DNA of 64,000 bases from Actinostola sp. cb2023 (GCA_033675265.1 JAUJYZ010000283.1:62001-126000), one strand, 5' to 3'. Numbered from the stretch's first letter, positions 1 through 12,559 are shown. The notes: generated from the letters alone by a model not told the origin. Numbers and translations are program-made.

Positions 1-2530
1 CTTCATTTTATCCGGTTGATGCATTTCATAAAAGTTCTATAGACAATCGAGTTACAATATTTGCCTTCTCGTGTGGGCAACTGCAATCATTATATGAAGC
101 ATATATCAGTTTTACCATGAGCCCCCTATTATACATAAGAATATGTATAATATGCAGATGTCGATAGCCCCACTTCAATTGATTGACAGCCAACACGAGA
201 AACTACAAATAGTTGAACCAATATCGACTGCGAAATATATCTCATGAGAGTAAGGACACATCAAAATTGAAAGCAAAACTTCATTTTATCCGGTTGACGC
301 ATTTCATAAAAGTTCTATAGACAATCGAGTTACAATATTTGCCTTCTCGTGTGGGCAACTGCAATCATTATATGAAGCATATATCAGTTTTACCATGAGC
401 CCCCTATATTATACATAAGAATATGTATAATATGCAGATGTCGATAGCCCCACTTCAATTGATTGACAGCCAACACGAGAAACTACAAATAGTTGAACCA
501 ATATCGACTGCGAAATATATCTCATGAGAGTAAGGACACATCAAAATTGAAAGCAAACCTTCATTTTATCCGGTTGACGCATTTCATAAAAGTTCTATAG
601 ACAATCGAGTTACAATATTTGCCTTCTCGTGTGGGCAACTGCAATCATTATATGAAGCATATATCAGTTTTACCATGAGCCCCCTATTATACATAAGAAT
701 ATGTATAATATGCAGATGTCGATAGCCCCACTTCAATTGATTGACAGCCAACACGAGAAACTACAAATAGTTGAACCAATATCGACTGCGAAATATATCT
801 CATGAGAGTAAGGACACATCAAAATTGAAAGCAAAACTTCATTTTATCCGGTTGACGCATTTCATAAAAGTTCTATAGACAATCGAGTTACAATATTTGC
901 CTTCTCGTGTGGGCAACTGCAATCATTATATGAAGCATATATCAGTTTTACCATGAGCCCCCTATTATACATAAGAATATGTATAATATGCAGATGTCGA
1001 TAGCCCCACTTCAATTGATTGACAGCCAACACGAGAAACTACAAATAGTTGAACCAATATCGACTGCGAAATATATCTCATGAGAGTAAGGACACATCAA
1101 AATTGAAAGCAAAACTTCATTTTATCCGGTTGACGCATTTCATAAAAGTTCTATAGACAATCGAGTTACAATATTTGCCTTCTCGTGTGGGCAACTGCAA
1201 TCATTATATGAAGCATATATCAGTTTTACCATGAGCCCCCTATTATACATAAGAATATGTATAATATGCAGATGTCGATAGCCCCACTTCAATTGATTGA
1301 CAGCCAACACGAGAAACTACAAATAGTTGAACCAATATCGACTGCGAAATATATCTCATGAGAGTAAGGACACATCAAAATTGAAAGCAAACCTTCATTT
1401 TATCCGGTTGACGCATTTCATAAAAGTTCTATAGACAATCGAGTTACAATATTTGCCTTCTCGTGTGGGCAACTGCAATCATTATATGAAGCATATATCA
1501 GTTTTACCATGAGCCCCCTATTATACATAAGAATATGTATAATATGCAGATGTCGATAGCCCCACTTCAATTGATTGACAGCCAACACGAGAAACTACAA
1601 ATAGTTGAACCAATATCGACTGCGAAATATATCTCATGAGAGTAAGGACACATCAAAATTGAAAGCAAACCTTCATTTTATCCGGTTGACGCATTTCATA
1701 AAAGTTCTATAGACAATCGAGTTACAATATTTGCCTTCTCGTGTGGGCAACTGCAATCATTATATGAAGCATATATCAGTTTTACCATGAGCCCCCTATT
1801 ATACATAAGAATATGTATAATATGCAGATGTCGATAGCCCCACTTCAATTGATTGACAGCCAACACGAGAAACTACAAATAGTTGAACCAATATCGACTG
1901 CGAAATATATCTCATGAGACTAAGGACACATCAAAATTGAAAGCAAACCTTCATTTTATCCGGTTGACGCATTTCATAAAAGTTCTATAGACAATCGAGT
2001 TACAATATTTGCCTTCTCGTGTGGGCAACTGCAATCATTATATGAAGCATATATCAGTTTTACCATGAGCCCCCTATTATACATAAGAATATGTATAATA
2101 TGCAGATGTCGATAGCCCCACTTCAATTGATTGACAGCCAACACGAGAAACTACAAATAGTTGAACCAATATCGACTGCGAAATATATCTCATGAGAGTA
2201 AGGACACATCAAAATTGAAAGCAAAACTTCATTTTATCCGGTTGACGCATTTCATAAAAGTTCTATAGACAATCGAGTTACAATATTTGCCTTCTCGTGT
2301 GGGCAACTGCAATCATTATATGAAGCATATATCAGTTTTACCATGAGCCCCCTATTATACATAAGAATATGTATAATATGCAGATGTCGATAGCCCCACT
2401 TCAATTGATTGACAGCCAACACGAGAAACTACAAATAATTGAACCAATATCGACTGCGAAATATATCTCATGAGAGTAAGGACACATCAAAATTGAAAGC
2501 AAAACTACATTTTATCCGGTTGACGCACAA
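1..2530. repeat. 278-bp tandem satellite, about 9 copies
   Basis: Near-identical copies begin at 1, 279, 559, 837, 1115, 1393, 1671, 1949 and 2227; a tenth breaks off at about 2530. The period is 278 bp except for one 280-bp copy with an extra AT. Variation is limited to a few positions (AAACTTC versus AACCTTC at the junction; GAGAGTAAGG versus GAGACTAAGG near 1920). Each unit contains the imperfect palindrome TATACATAAGAATATGTATA. The array starts at the window edge, so its true length is unknown. No conserved reading frame. Confidence 0.97.
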
Positions 2531-2977
2531 GATACATTACTATGTGGAATACTTCAGTGGAATACTTGTACGACTGATGGTTAAACCTTATAGCTATCAC
2601 TCTTGTATATTTACTATATCATACTTAACCTATTTCAAACGATTACATTAGATTTCCCAGCTTGTAAACTATCCTTTGGTAAACAACGAATAATCATGTC
2701 GGTCAACTGAGTTGGAAGCGATGAGGACTCTTGTGTCTTGTGACTCTCAAAAGCCAATAACTTCGATACCTGTGAAAGTGTCAGTATGTATATTCATCAA
2801 GAAAGTAATACAAGACAATAATTAAGATAGAACAAATCGACTAAAACGTGCAAGACGCGTCCACGAGTATTTGAACCGATAGAACTCCCGAAGGAATTCA
2901 ACACTTCAATCGAAGCGAAACGGTCAATTGCAAACAATTCGAGTCTAAATAAACTAAAAGAAAAGATAGAAACTTAC

Positions 2978-3057
2978 CTATTTGAGTATACAATCGTGAG
3001 AAAGGCTTGAAACCAAAGACAAACCATGGACACTAGCAGCATACAACCGTCCGCCAT
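2978..3057 (-). CDS. possible first coding exon with a signal-peptide-like N terminus
   Basis: From an ATG at 3057 the minus strand reads MADGCMLLVSMVCLWFQAF and then a few more residues up to a good donor (AATAG/GTAAGT) at 2978. The hydrophobic stretch would suit a signal peptide or membrane anchor. The next plausible acceptor (TTTCACAG at about 2779) joins in frame to only 18 further codons before a stop, while the longer open frame there (to about 2645) is out of phase. I do not recognise a family. It may be a very short secreted peptide, or chance. Confidence 0.2.
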
Positions 3058-3480
3058 TGTGATGTGTCAAGAAGAACGGTCGATTGACCGCCAAATATTC
3101 AAATCGGTCACACACTGCACACGTGCCACGTTGCCACGTGACCGCTAGGGGTAGGGGGTCAGTAGAAGAACAGTTTCTTGCGTTGTTATTCAGCCGGTAT
3201 CCAACTTCAACTAACTGACTTCAGACAATATCCCGGAAGAAAATATTCCCGTCTGAATTATGTATAGGGTTGCGTAACTATATACATTTACAGGATAATG
3301 TCGAAAAGATTATTAAAGAAGTAAATCCTTTGAAAATCGCGATTAAAGCCACACAACTTCGTATTTTTTGCTTTGACTATTTTAGTAAAGTTTTCACGAA
3401 CATCTTGATGTGTGCTGATCAATCACTTCTAGTTAGATAGTTAGATAGTTATGGGTTTATGATTACCCTTCAGAGAGGGT

Positions 3481-3716
3481 AGTTTTAACTCCTAAAAGTG
3501 TAGCCCGACTCCTTTATAAGGATCGTTGCACTCCTCAAAGAGTCTGGTGACTCTTATAAAGAGTTGCATGATCCTTGTGAAGGGTTAATTTAACCCCTGT
3601 TTGGGTCATAACAACCCCTTTGGGTTAAAACGACTCACTCAAAGGGTCAAAATGACTCTTTTGGTAGAAGAGTCAAAACAGCTCCTTGGGGTCAAAATGA
3701 CTCCTATGTTTTTACA
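3481..3716. repeat. degenerate palindromic minisatellite (GACTC motif)
   Basis: A run of roughly 18-20-bp imperfect units built from GACTC/GAGTC and TTTGGGTCAAAA-like half-sites, alternating so that neighbouring units pair with each other. It has high potential for secondary structure and no coding content. Confidence 0.7.
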
Positions 3717-3717
3717 G

Positions 3718-4140
3718 TGTAGTTATCGATCCCAAGATATTCACCAACTCGATCTGCAGAGACACTGGATAATTTTCAAGAAGGTCAAAGGCAGTGAATA
3801 TGGGTTGATGCTAGGATTTCCATCTATTCTAAAACATCCCAGAAATCTTACGATGCTCAAGAAATATCAGGATCTCTTTGTGGCCTAGTTATCGATCCCC
3901 AGGAAACCATCCCCAGATATTCACCAACTCAGAGACACTGAATAATTTCCAAGAAGGTCGAAGACATTCAATCGGGGTTGATCCAGGGTTTCCGCCTATT
4001 CAAAAACATCCCAGAAATCTAAGATGATCAAGGCATCAGGATCTATTTGTGGCCTAGTTATCGATCCCCAGATATTCACCACCTCAGAGGCACTGAATAG
4101 GGGTTGATCCCAGGATTTCCACCTTTTCAAAAATATCGGA
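3718..4140. repeat. approximately 170-bp direct repeat, 2.5 diverged copies
   Basis: The motif TAGTTATCGATCCC followed by AGATATTCACCA and GAGACACTG recurs at about 3720, 3888 and 4058. Each copy is followed by the same ATCCCAGAAATCT-type segment, with the third copy shortened by deletions. Confidence 0.8.
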
Positions 4141-4312
4141 TAATCTGAGGAATGACAAAACTGGGTGAGGTGTGTCTTATATGAAAGTGGCAGTCGTCGA
4201 AAAGTGAAAGTGGACCAAAGCTTTTTTCACACTATATAAGAGCATTATTTTGGAGTTTCGAAACCAAAGATACGATCATATCCAGTCACAACAAACATCA
4301 AAATATCCATAC

Positions 4313-6356
4313 CTCACGGTGACGTAGCTGCCCTCTCCATTTGCACCCAAACACGCAGTAAATGCAGAACAAAATGAGACCCTGAACTTCGCGGTCAGCG
4401 AACTTGTCCCTGAAAATCTGCAAAATGGTACAAATAGGAAAATATATCCCTAACATCAGATCCTTTGGGGATTGTCAAGACAAACAGTCAGTCATATCAT
4501 TGCATTCCAATTAGAAGACAACTTTTCTTAAAGTGCATATCAGGGTTTTGGGTTTCTTTTGAAAATCGATTATATATGAAGTGAATAGTGGGATGGTTCA
4601 GTATTTTGTGATTTGAGCTTCGCATTTGCGAGTTATGATGGTTTGAAATCGTGATATGTTAATTAGGTGACGTCAACTCCGGCATCATTTATTATACAAA
4701 AGCGCCCCTTTGCAAATTACTGACATTTTTAAACTGGCAAAAAGTTATTCTACAACTTATTTAAATTATGTTAAACTTTTATTTCTATTTTAGAAAAGAG
4801 TGCTACTTGAAAAAGTTAAAATAAGTTACGGCAAATGCCGGCGGTGACGTCACCTAATTAACATATCACGATTTCAAACCTTCATAACTCGCAAATGCGA
4901 AGCTCAAATCACAAAATACTGAACCATCCCACTATTCACTTCATATATAATCGATTTTCAAAAGAAACCCAAAACCCTGATATGCACTTTAATTAGCTAG
5001 GTCTCCTATTGATAACAGTGTGCTATTCCAAATATCGTTGTCCGGGCCGAAAGCACTGACAAGGAAGAAGCTGACGACCTCAAAGGACTTTGGGAATCTC
5101 CTAATTAATTAATTTATCCGTGGTACTTGAGAAGTTATCCCTACGAGCGTTGAATAGCAATCATTTGGAACTATTCGGCCATTTGAAAATGCATGTTGTT
5201 AAAATGTCTACGGATGAATAAATGAATAAGGAGAAAGTCCCAATGCCCTTTACGGTCGCCAGCTTCTTGCTTGTTGCTTTCGGCGGGGACAACGATTTTT
5301 GGAATAGGTGTATATTCCCACATCAAATTACTACCTATTACCAATAATAATAATAATTCCATACCTTAGTTCTAGTAAGGGATTCATGACATATCGCACA
5401 AGGTGTTTCTCCGTTGCTGTAAATAGAGTGGTGAAAAATTGATTAGAATAATAATAATAATAATAATAATAAATAATAATAAATAATTTATTTATTCACG
5501 TAGAACACAAAAGAGCTTACAATAAAACTCATGAGAACGTGCACGTGCTAAAAAATCAAAGAAGCAGGAGCCGAATCTTGTATCACTTGTAATAGAGTTG
5601 TTTTCGTATGAGTGGGAAGTTGTCACGGTACGGTTCGTGCCGCGCGGCGCGGCTCGGCGACCGTTCCGTGTCCAAGCATTCTGATTGGTTGAGAGAGGAT
5701 TCTGCGCGCTGTGATTGGTTGAATAGATGTCTTCGATTCCGTACCGTGACCGTGACCGTAAATCCGTGTCGTAGGTTTCCCACTCATACGAAAACGACTC
5801 TAGATTCCATGCGGTTCCCTGTCAGGTTTTAACACAACCTAACGCAACCTATAGCGCAAGCAGCCTTAAGGAATTTATATGCATTAAGGAATTTATACTT
5901 TAGATGCCTCGCTCGACGTGGCCTAGCGCCGATGGACCTCGCTTTCATGTTTCACAAGATCCCAATATCGCGCGGTTTCGATCCTCCAATAAATTATGCC
6001 AACAGAAAGAGATTATTTTCCGCTTTCCAACCGGATGCACTAGAGATAAAAATATGATTTTTTTTCTCGATTTCGTTTGATTTCCTTGTACTATATTAGT
6101 AATATGTTGTCTCTTCTTCAGGCTAAACTCAGTCTGATCAAGTAGATATGTAACCGAGTGTGGTGGCCAATAGTCAACTGAACTACTAATCTACTTACAC
6201 AAACTTTCGCTCCAAACACTCCGAGCAATAGCGATGTCCACATGCTGTCTGGACTGCAGATTTTACCAAATTTTCACAAAGTCCACACAGGTCTTTGCTG
6301 TGGATGTCTTTTCTGTCGTCGTCGGTGATAGCGTAGCCACCAGTATAAGAACTCAT
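4313..6356 (-). CDS. TRAF-like RING/zinc-finger protein, N-terminal exons (partial)
   Basis: Three minus-strand exons join in phase: 6199-6356 (ATG, MSSYTGGY...), 5365-5416 and 4313-4417. Together they give about 105 residues. A C3HC4 RING runs across exons 1 and 2: CGLC, then ACGHRYCSEC, then PCAIC. Exon 3 (GCKWRGQLRHRE) matches the start of a TRAF-type zinc finger. TRAF adaptors are cytoplasmic and couple TNF/Toll/IL-1-type receptors to NF-kB and MAPK signalling, and the RING usually acts as an E3 ubiquitin ligase. The coiled coil and MATH domain are not visible; they may lie left of the window beyond the 278-bp satellite, or be lost. The splice sites are seen directly and the family call rests on motif recognition. 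The last exon could end at 4313 or 4318 (two overlapping donors). Confidence 0.78.
4532..4988. mobile_element. 457-bp MITE with TTAA target duplication
   Basis: Arms of about 143 bp form a near-perfect inverted repeat starting AGTGCATATCAGGG and ending with its complement. TTAA directly flanks both ends (4528-4531 and 4989-4992). The inner arm carries TGACGTCA. TTAA duplication is typical of piggyBac and Kolobok transposons. No coding sequence. It lies in intron 2 of the TRAF-like gene. Confidence 0.88.
5018..5314. mobile_element. MITE family X, copy 1
   Basis: Terminal inverted repeats read ATTCCAAATATCGTTGTCCG at the left and the complement of a matching CCTATTCC end at the right. A second copy in opposite orientation lies at 30561-30847 and matches through the whole interior, including TTAATTAATTAATTTATCC and the GAATAGCAATCATTTGGAAC segment. 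It ends only about 50 bp from exon 2 of the TRAF-like gene. Confidence 0.85.
5446..5490. repeat. (TAA)n microsatellite
   Basis: Imperfect AAT/TAA trinucleotide run in intron 1 of the TRAF-like gene. Confidence 0.9.
5595..5800. mobile_element. 206-bp foldback MITE, TA duplication
   Basis: The ends read GAGTTGTTTTCGTATGAGTG and the matching complement CACTCATACGAAAACGACTC, each flanked by TA. The interior is GC-rich with two GATTGGTTGA segments. A related single end occurs near 37194. It is one of several TA-flanked elements here whose ends begin GAGT. Confidence 0.82.
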
Positions 6357-6424
6357 TGGAAGTGCTATCGATATATAAAGCAATACGGGTTAATTGACCG
6401 CAGATTAACATATATAATATATAG

Positions 6425-6690
6425 ATATATACAGCGATTTGCAAAAATTCTGTAAAATTTAATATATCGATATATAATTTGCATAATCCTAATTCTTTGA
6501 TTATTAAACCTGGATCTAAACCCAAGTAACCTTTGTAGTATGTATGTGAAAAAACAATTGAAACAAATTAACTTTAGAGGGCTTATTCAGCCATTTTATG
6601 ATGAAAATTATCCACAATGCACCCGATATATTGATATATCGATCGATATTGATTTTTACATAATTTTTGCAAATCGCTGTATTATATATA
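6425..6690. repeat. AT-rich inverted repeat
   Basis: ATACAGCGATTTGCAAAAAT at about 6430 pairs with ATTTTTGCAAATCGCTGTAT at about 6664. The space between is rich in ATATCGATAT palindromes. It lies just upstream of the TRAF-like start codon. Confidence 0.65.
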
Positions 6691-6699
6691 ATAAAGTCA

Positions 6700-7220
6700 T
6701 TTGGACGGTAAGAAGTTTCAATTCAACATATGACTAATTTTTGGAGTGCTGATATGAATCCTTTGGATCTTTCTACTGTGAGTTCATCGTTGGACAATAA
6801 CCATCTCTTCTATTCTACATATATATTTATAATATCTTTATGTTCTGGATATAATTGCTGTTCTATTTTACAACTAGATCATTTATTGCTATACAGGTCC
6901 ACATCAGCCTATAGGCTGCGACTTTTAAAACTACATTACCAAATAAAGAATGTATATGTATGAATTATAAACTAGTCGACTACTGAGTTCGCCGCACTAT
7001 CACTCCTTATTTCAATGCTGGTCGAATATCGTTACACCAACATAGATTGCTCAGTGTGAATTGCTGTGAAGGACCAACGCTATAGCCATAAGGAAGCACT
7101 TTCCACCACAACAAAAGCGTAGCCCAACCGCTACACGATGGCCTTAGATATTTCACTGAGAAAAACGCACCGCGCACATGGCCGTGTGTAAATTCTGCGT
7201 AAACTGTATGTAAATGTCCA
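6700..7220. other. no gene recognised
   Basis: Short open frames occur on both strands but show no family motif, no convincing splice pattern and no repeat structure beyond AT-rich runs. Confidence 0.5.
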
Positions 7221-7221
7221 A

Positions 7222-7344
7222 AAACATGTACATTTAATTGACACGAAATGTACACCGCGCTCTCGCTCGCTCGCTCGCTAAGATTAGCCGATGTAAATTC
7301 CATGCAAATCTCGTGTAAATTTCGTGTCAATGTACATGGTTTTG
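7222..7344. repeat. inverted repeat with imperfect arms
   Basis: The left arm ACATGTACATT with GACACGAAATGTAC pairs with GTAAATTTCGTGTCAATG and TACATGG on the right; the arms are about 28 bp with one 3-bp gap. The loop contains a short (CTCG)n run. Confidence 0.6.
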
Positions 7345-7889
7345 GGAAAAAATACACACAATTAACGCAGGCCAAGCGCGCAAGTTGTCCACGGTATATG
7401 TTGGTGGAAAAGTCCACTTCAACTGACAACACTGTCGTAATTAATTAAACACTTCCTTATAGTCGATGTTACCAACATTGGTTGGCCTGAATAATCAGTA
7501 AATTGTGTTTAAAACTTGTCAAAAACGACTGCAAAGATTTGGCAAACGAGCCGTTTTTGATACCTTACCATACATAATGAAGTTCCTAGACTTCGTCATT
7601 ATTGAGTTTACATTCATTCCAATGCTTAAGAACGAAACCATTTATACTTAGCTTCCGTATACGATAATGTATTCAATCAGTCGTTCGAAAGTGGAGCCAT
7701 GCATGCCGATTATGTAAGGGGATTTCTACTATAAATAGCTCAGCTCCTACAAGCAAGGTTAAAGCAGGGACTCAGCGAACTTGAAGTATAGTGTTTGTAA
7801 ATTGAGCGGACAGATCCGGTAGAACAACTTGGACGCGCGTTTTGTAAACTACCAGCAAATAATGCGAGAAAATCACACATTTTTCTTTT

Positions 7890-7960
7890 AGAGTACTTGG
7901 TTTTTTTTTGTTTGTTTGTTTGTTTGTTTGTTTTTTTGTTTTTGTTTTTTTTAGAGTACT
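7890..7960. repeat. (TTTG)n and poly-T simple repeat
   Basis: A TTTG tetranucleotide run within poly-T, bounded on both sides by TTAGAGTACTTG, so the block is also framed by a 12-bp direct repeat. Confidence 0.85.
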
Positions 7961-8184
7961 TGTGACAACACTGCGCAGGATACGCATCCACACATCCCAC
8001 ATTCAAGAGAGGTCTTGCATTCGTAAGTATAGGAAGCCGTAAGCTAGATTATCGAAACTCTCTGTCGGTAAAAGGTAGGGGTATTTTATTTTACTTCGAT
8101 AACGCGGGGAGTGGTTGCCCAATCTCCCGAGCCAGGGGCTCATGTATAAAGCGCTCGAAGGTGCGCCGATTACCCCCTCCTCCA

Positions 8185-8199
<15 letters not shown>

Positions 8200-8215
<16 letters not shown>

Positions 8216-8333
8216 GCATTGAGCTACACTGATTAGAGGGAAGTCGAAACAAGGATGTGAGGTCATGAAGAATCGAACCGGGCACCTCTCGCATAGTAGG
8301 CCGCGCACTAACCAACGAAGCCATCCTTGCTCC
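8200..8333 (-). mobile_element. possible tRNA-derived SINE head
   Basis: On the minus strand an A-box-like TGGCTTCGTTGG (8312-8323) lies about 33 bp before a B-box-like GGTTCGATTCT (8269-8279), the spacing of an internal Pol III promoter. CAAGGAT near the 5' end pairs with ATCCTTG downstream like an acceptor stem, but the T arm is extended, so this is not a functional tRNA. A tRNA-related SINE is the best reading; other copies in the genome would prove it. Confidence 0.45.
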
Positions 8334-8561
8334 TAATGCAAAAGGTAAATGATTTCAAGTTATGGGCATTTAGGTTATGACTGATAAATAACTGATTAAA
8401 AAAACATTATATTTTATTTTCCAAAAGGCTGACTTCAGGCCTAGTGTGGCTAGGAGTAAACAAGCAGCATGTTCCATCGCTTTTGTGTGGACGCACCATG
8501 CGGAAGGCCAAAACGCATCGAACTGTTTGAAAACGCATTACTGTGGATGGAGGCTTAGGCG

Positions 8562-8695
8562 CCGTCCACACTACTCCGTTTTCACGTTTGAAAACGCACC
8601 GTATATATTGTTCTATATCCTCAAGGGAATCGCAAACAATCAGCTCATTACCAGAAACAATAGGAAAACGCAGGTTAGGGTTTTAGTGTGGACGG
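8562..8695. mobile_element. short foldback element
   Basis: CCGTCCACACTA at the left pairs with TAGTGTGGACGG at the right, and GTTTTC/GAAAAC further in. The flank at 8440-8560 repeats pieces of the same motif (GTGTGGACG, AAAACGCAT), suggesting nested or partial copies. Confidence 0.55.
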
Positions 8696-8719
8696 GGTCT
8701 AAGGCCTAATGTAAACGTC

Positions 8720-11345
8720 GAACTTAAGTCGCGCCGATCCTATTAAAAATAAGCCTTCTCAGCAAATTATAATCACGGGACCATCATATTATTACTATCC
8801 ATCAGCCTATTTAATAATAATAATAAAAATAATAAAGGTTTAATGCAGTGTATCCACAAAATTAATAGGTTCGACTGAATTAAGTTCATGGTTCGGTTCG
8901 ACGTTTGCCGTAGGCCTTAGTGAAAGTTTATATAGGAAATGCTGGTGCACGTGGATTATGCCGTGACGGAAATTCCCCTCTCTGGGCTTCCTGTCTGTCT
9001 GTAAACCGAAAGAGACTGGAAGCTTAATCGGAAAAGGTATAACGCCGGCAACTGAAGGGATCCCATGTGCGTGCAGACACGACATAGCACGGCGTGTACA
9101 CCGGATAAGGATGCAACGTTGGCTGAATACGAGCGGAAAGACTTTGGCTGCAAGAATCACTGGTATAGAGACCAGCACAGTACAGTAACTATATGATGCC
9201 AGAGCAACACAGTGAGTGTAGATTAGTCACAGGTATATGGACCACCAGTGACACTACTAACTATAGGATGCCCAATATTACGGTGAAAGCAACAGGCATA
9301 GATTGCCAAATAAATCCACATCAAACAAAATACATAGGAATTTCTGCCATCACTTGGTGACCTCAATCCAGTTACACCAACACGAACAACTTGAAATTTC
9401 CCCGTTTTATTCTGAATAATATCCCATGTATTTGTCTACTCTGAAAGCTCCTTCGTTATCATCAAATTATTTTGTCTGTATACATTTACTGTAAAGTGTT
9501 TGTGTTTCACCGTATCTATCATGTGATTTTTATGAAAATATATAGCGACCAGTCAGTGTCACTGGCTCTCCTAAGCGACCACTGGCTCTCCTAAGCGACC
9601 ACCTTCCCGTGTCCCTAGTTTAGGCTTAGTTTATCAGCCAAATACATACAATTAACTGTCTTTCTTACTTTCTCTCGTTTGAGTGTCTAAGACATTTTCA
9701 TACTGGAGCACGCGAATCGAAATCATCGAGCCATTTCTGCTCTGCTTATACACTGAAGATAATGAAAGAACTGATGTCTTCTTAAATGTTGTGATTAAAA
9801 TATCATTCTTTATTGCGAAATTGGCGGTATTCGCTCCGGTACTGATGAACTGACAGCCACCATCATGATAACATTATTGTTTTATGATAATAATTTAGCG
9901 ACTGTTCAAAATACATACCAAGGTAAAGACAGAAACGGCTTGTGAACTGAACAATTTCTAACGGTTAATATCCAGAATAGTTGCTATAGAGCTCTTGACG
10001 GCGACCGTGATGGTTATTTCGATTATTTTCATTAAATTACATAACATAGTGTTGCTTGGCAACGACGCAACACTGACGTTACTTGCGATCTGCTCGTTGA
10101 CACCAAACAATAGTCTTACGTAAGAAACATTTGAATCAATAGAAGGGGGGAAACGAAGGACTGCAAGCGGTCACCATCTCCGCACGTACCAGGAAGAGGA
10201 AGGGTGAATAAAGGAAGCTCTGCTAGCACGATAACAATAGTTGTTATAAGGGTAAGTGTTAAGGCTCTACTGTCGCTCGGTTTGACAGTTTTCTACTGAA
10301 AGAAAGACTTACTGTTTTCAATCTCATATGTAGACCACTTTGATGAATATCACGTTGGATTTACATCAGTAATACCATGATCGCCTCGGTTTCCTTTGTC
10401 CTCAGTTCCAGGGACATACAAACCACTAATTCGATCTCCCTTCTCCAATTTTCCGACCGGGAAAATTAGCGAGACAATGCAGATCCACATTTCTAAAAAT
10501 TTTCGCGCGTTTGCCCCAATTTTTTTTTCTCCTGTTATTTTGTATGGTGGAAGTTTTGTAAATAAATAAATAAAAATAAATTCAAAATCGCGGACGAAAG
10601 CGTGAAGTGGCTAATTTTGGTTGAAAACTTACCAATTCTTTCAGTGTACAACGCCGATGAAACTTGTTCTCAGCTTCAAAAATGGCCAGATTGATAAAAA
10701 AGTTGTATTGGTGACTTTTTATCTGTTAGTGTTTTATACCCATGCAATAAAGTGTTATTATAGTTTTTTTAAATACTAATTACAGTATATGGGCAATATC
10801 AGTTCAGCTATCAGTCCAATTAAGGAGTAGTCGACTAATTAAGGAGCGGCTAGCTGGCAATACACCACTGCAGCGTACCGGTATGCTGAACTACTGATTA
10901 AATTATAGTGAAAATAACGACAAATTTGGTAATATTACAAGTGAAGGTAATTTTTTGTTCTGTCATTTTAAAGTGGACGAACCATCTAGAACTCACGTTT
11001 TCATTTCAACTAGAGACATTTTGCGTCTTCATCCTACGATTCAGTTCTATATATACAGCTTGTATACCAGTATAGTATAGTAATGTACTTGCTATTTTTG
11101 CATCACTTGGGGGTGTGTATTATTGACTGATACCGTATAAATTCACAGACAGTAAGGTCATTTTTAAATAACTAGATTATAAATAGCGAAAGTTTCACCC
11201 ATTTGAGACGCGATAAAAATGCAAACATTTGTTACAACCTTTACTCATTAATCATCAGATAACTGATCTAAAAATATTTTACTTTACAGGACTTCAAATT
11301 AAAACAAAACTTTTTCTGTCAAATCGCAAATCAATGATCACTATA
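8720..11345. other. long stretch without recognised genes
   Basis: I see no family motif on either strand. A 112-codon open frame on the minus strand (8840-9178) is unsupported by homology I can recognise. A small tandem duplication of CTGGCTCTCCTAAGCGACCA lies at 9560-9600 and resembles fragments of the TAAGCGACCAC-type element at 13622. The rest is AT-rich unique-looking sequence. Confidence 0.5.
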
Positions 11346-11348
11346 TAG

Positions 11349-11486
11349 TGATTCCAATAAACCTGGGCATTACTAACTACACCAATACACACTATTAATA
11401 GACAATCACTCTTTTCTTTTCTTTTGTTCGTTTGCATCTAATAACACTGACAGCTAATTAGTAGTGCCCAGGTTTATTGGAATCAC
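11349..11486. mobile_element. 138-bp foldback element
   Basis: GTGATTCCAATAAACCTGGG pairs with its complement at the right end; arms are about 30 bp and nearly perfect. No coding content. Confidence 0.75.
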
Positions 11487-11949
11487 TTTAGTAAGATCTC
11501 GCAGAATAAGGTCGCGAGTAGCGAGAAAAATTGAGGAAATAAGCAAAAATGTATAAAGTAGTAATTTTTCAGTGATAAAGTGATGGTCCAAAGGAATGAA
11601 TATATGGCCTAATAGTGTGCAGTGGACTGATCTGACGGAATAAGATATGATGGTTGGTCTTACCGGTATAAAACTATAACCCACTAACTTATCTCCGTTT
11701 GCTTTGAGATATGTGAGGTGCGCTTCTGGAAACAATCAAATCAATTCGTAGATGCAATGTAATCATATAATTGTATGAAGCCGATCAGTTTTATATATAC
11801 TAACCAGAAATCGCTGACTGCGAATGATGTAGCAATTAATACTGACACTTCATAGTGCAATCGGCATAAACTTGAACTTGAACTATTGCTCACCATTACT
11901 CAGCAATAAGGGTTTATCTCGTAATTTCAAAACATCTCGTAATTTCAAA

Positions 11950-12240
11950 ACTTATATATAGGAGACATAGGACAACAAAATGATGATCATAGCTGGAAAG
12001 AGCTCTTTGAAATTAGTAAAACTGTGAGGTTTGGAAAAGATCGCTTCACAAATTGCGAAGATATGGATTTTCAAACATCGAAACTTTGTATGAAAACCTT
12101 TGTTGGAGGCAACTCTTGCCTACCAGCATAAAGTTAAAGGTTTTAATATAAAATTTCGATTTGTGAAAATTCATATCTTCGCAATTTGAGAAGCGATCAT
12201 TTCCAAACTTCACTGACATTTTTACTCATTCAAGCTATGA
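11950..12240. mobile_element. foldback MITE family Y, damaged copy
   Basis: The arms contain GAAGTTTGGAAAAGATCGCT-like sequence and its complement around a centre GGCAACTCTTGCC. A fuller copy lies at 37590-37925. The right end here is truncated. Confidence 0.75.
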
Positions 12241-12559
12241 TAATACTAGGTAATACTTGGTCGATTGTGATTGGTTGGAAAATGTCTCAAAATTTAGGGG
12301 ATTCCCCTATTTTATATTCTGCGTATTCTATGACGTAACCATGCTCGAAATACAACAAAGGAAAAACGTCACAAATTTTAAAATCGACAATATTTTTATG
12401 AAAAAATATATATGGCGCAATACGCTATATATTTTCATAAAATCCGTGTTAAATTAAGCTAACAGCATAAAACTCTCCTGAATTGTTTTCTTTAATATTT
12501 AATTTTATTTTTCGCGTTTATTTTTAATTTTGACCTTCAGTTTTATTCTTATGGCGCTA

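Noticed and set aside
5171..5362. 63-codon open frame on the minus strand next to TRAF exon 2
   Set aside because: It lies in MITE family X, also present at 30561-30847 without an open frame of the same kind.
7007..7432. 141-codon open frame on the minus strand
   Set aside because: It overlaps an inverted repeat and a CTCG run, has no recognisable domain, and its composition looks non-coding.
8200..8333. Functional tRNA gene
   Set aside because: A- and B-box-like motifs are present but the T arm does not fold normally and the acceptor stem is displaced; a SINE is more likely.
8840..9178. 112-codon open frame on the minus strand
   Set aside because: No motif, no splice context, no supporting start signal; cannot be supported beyond chance.
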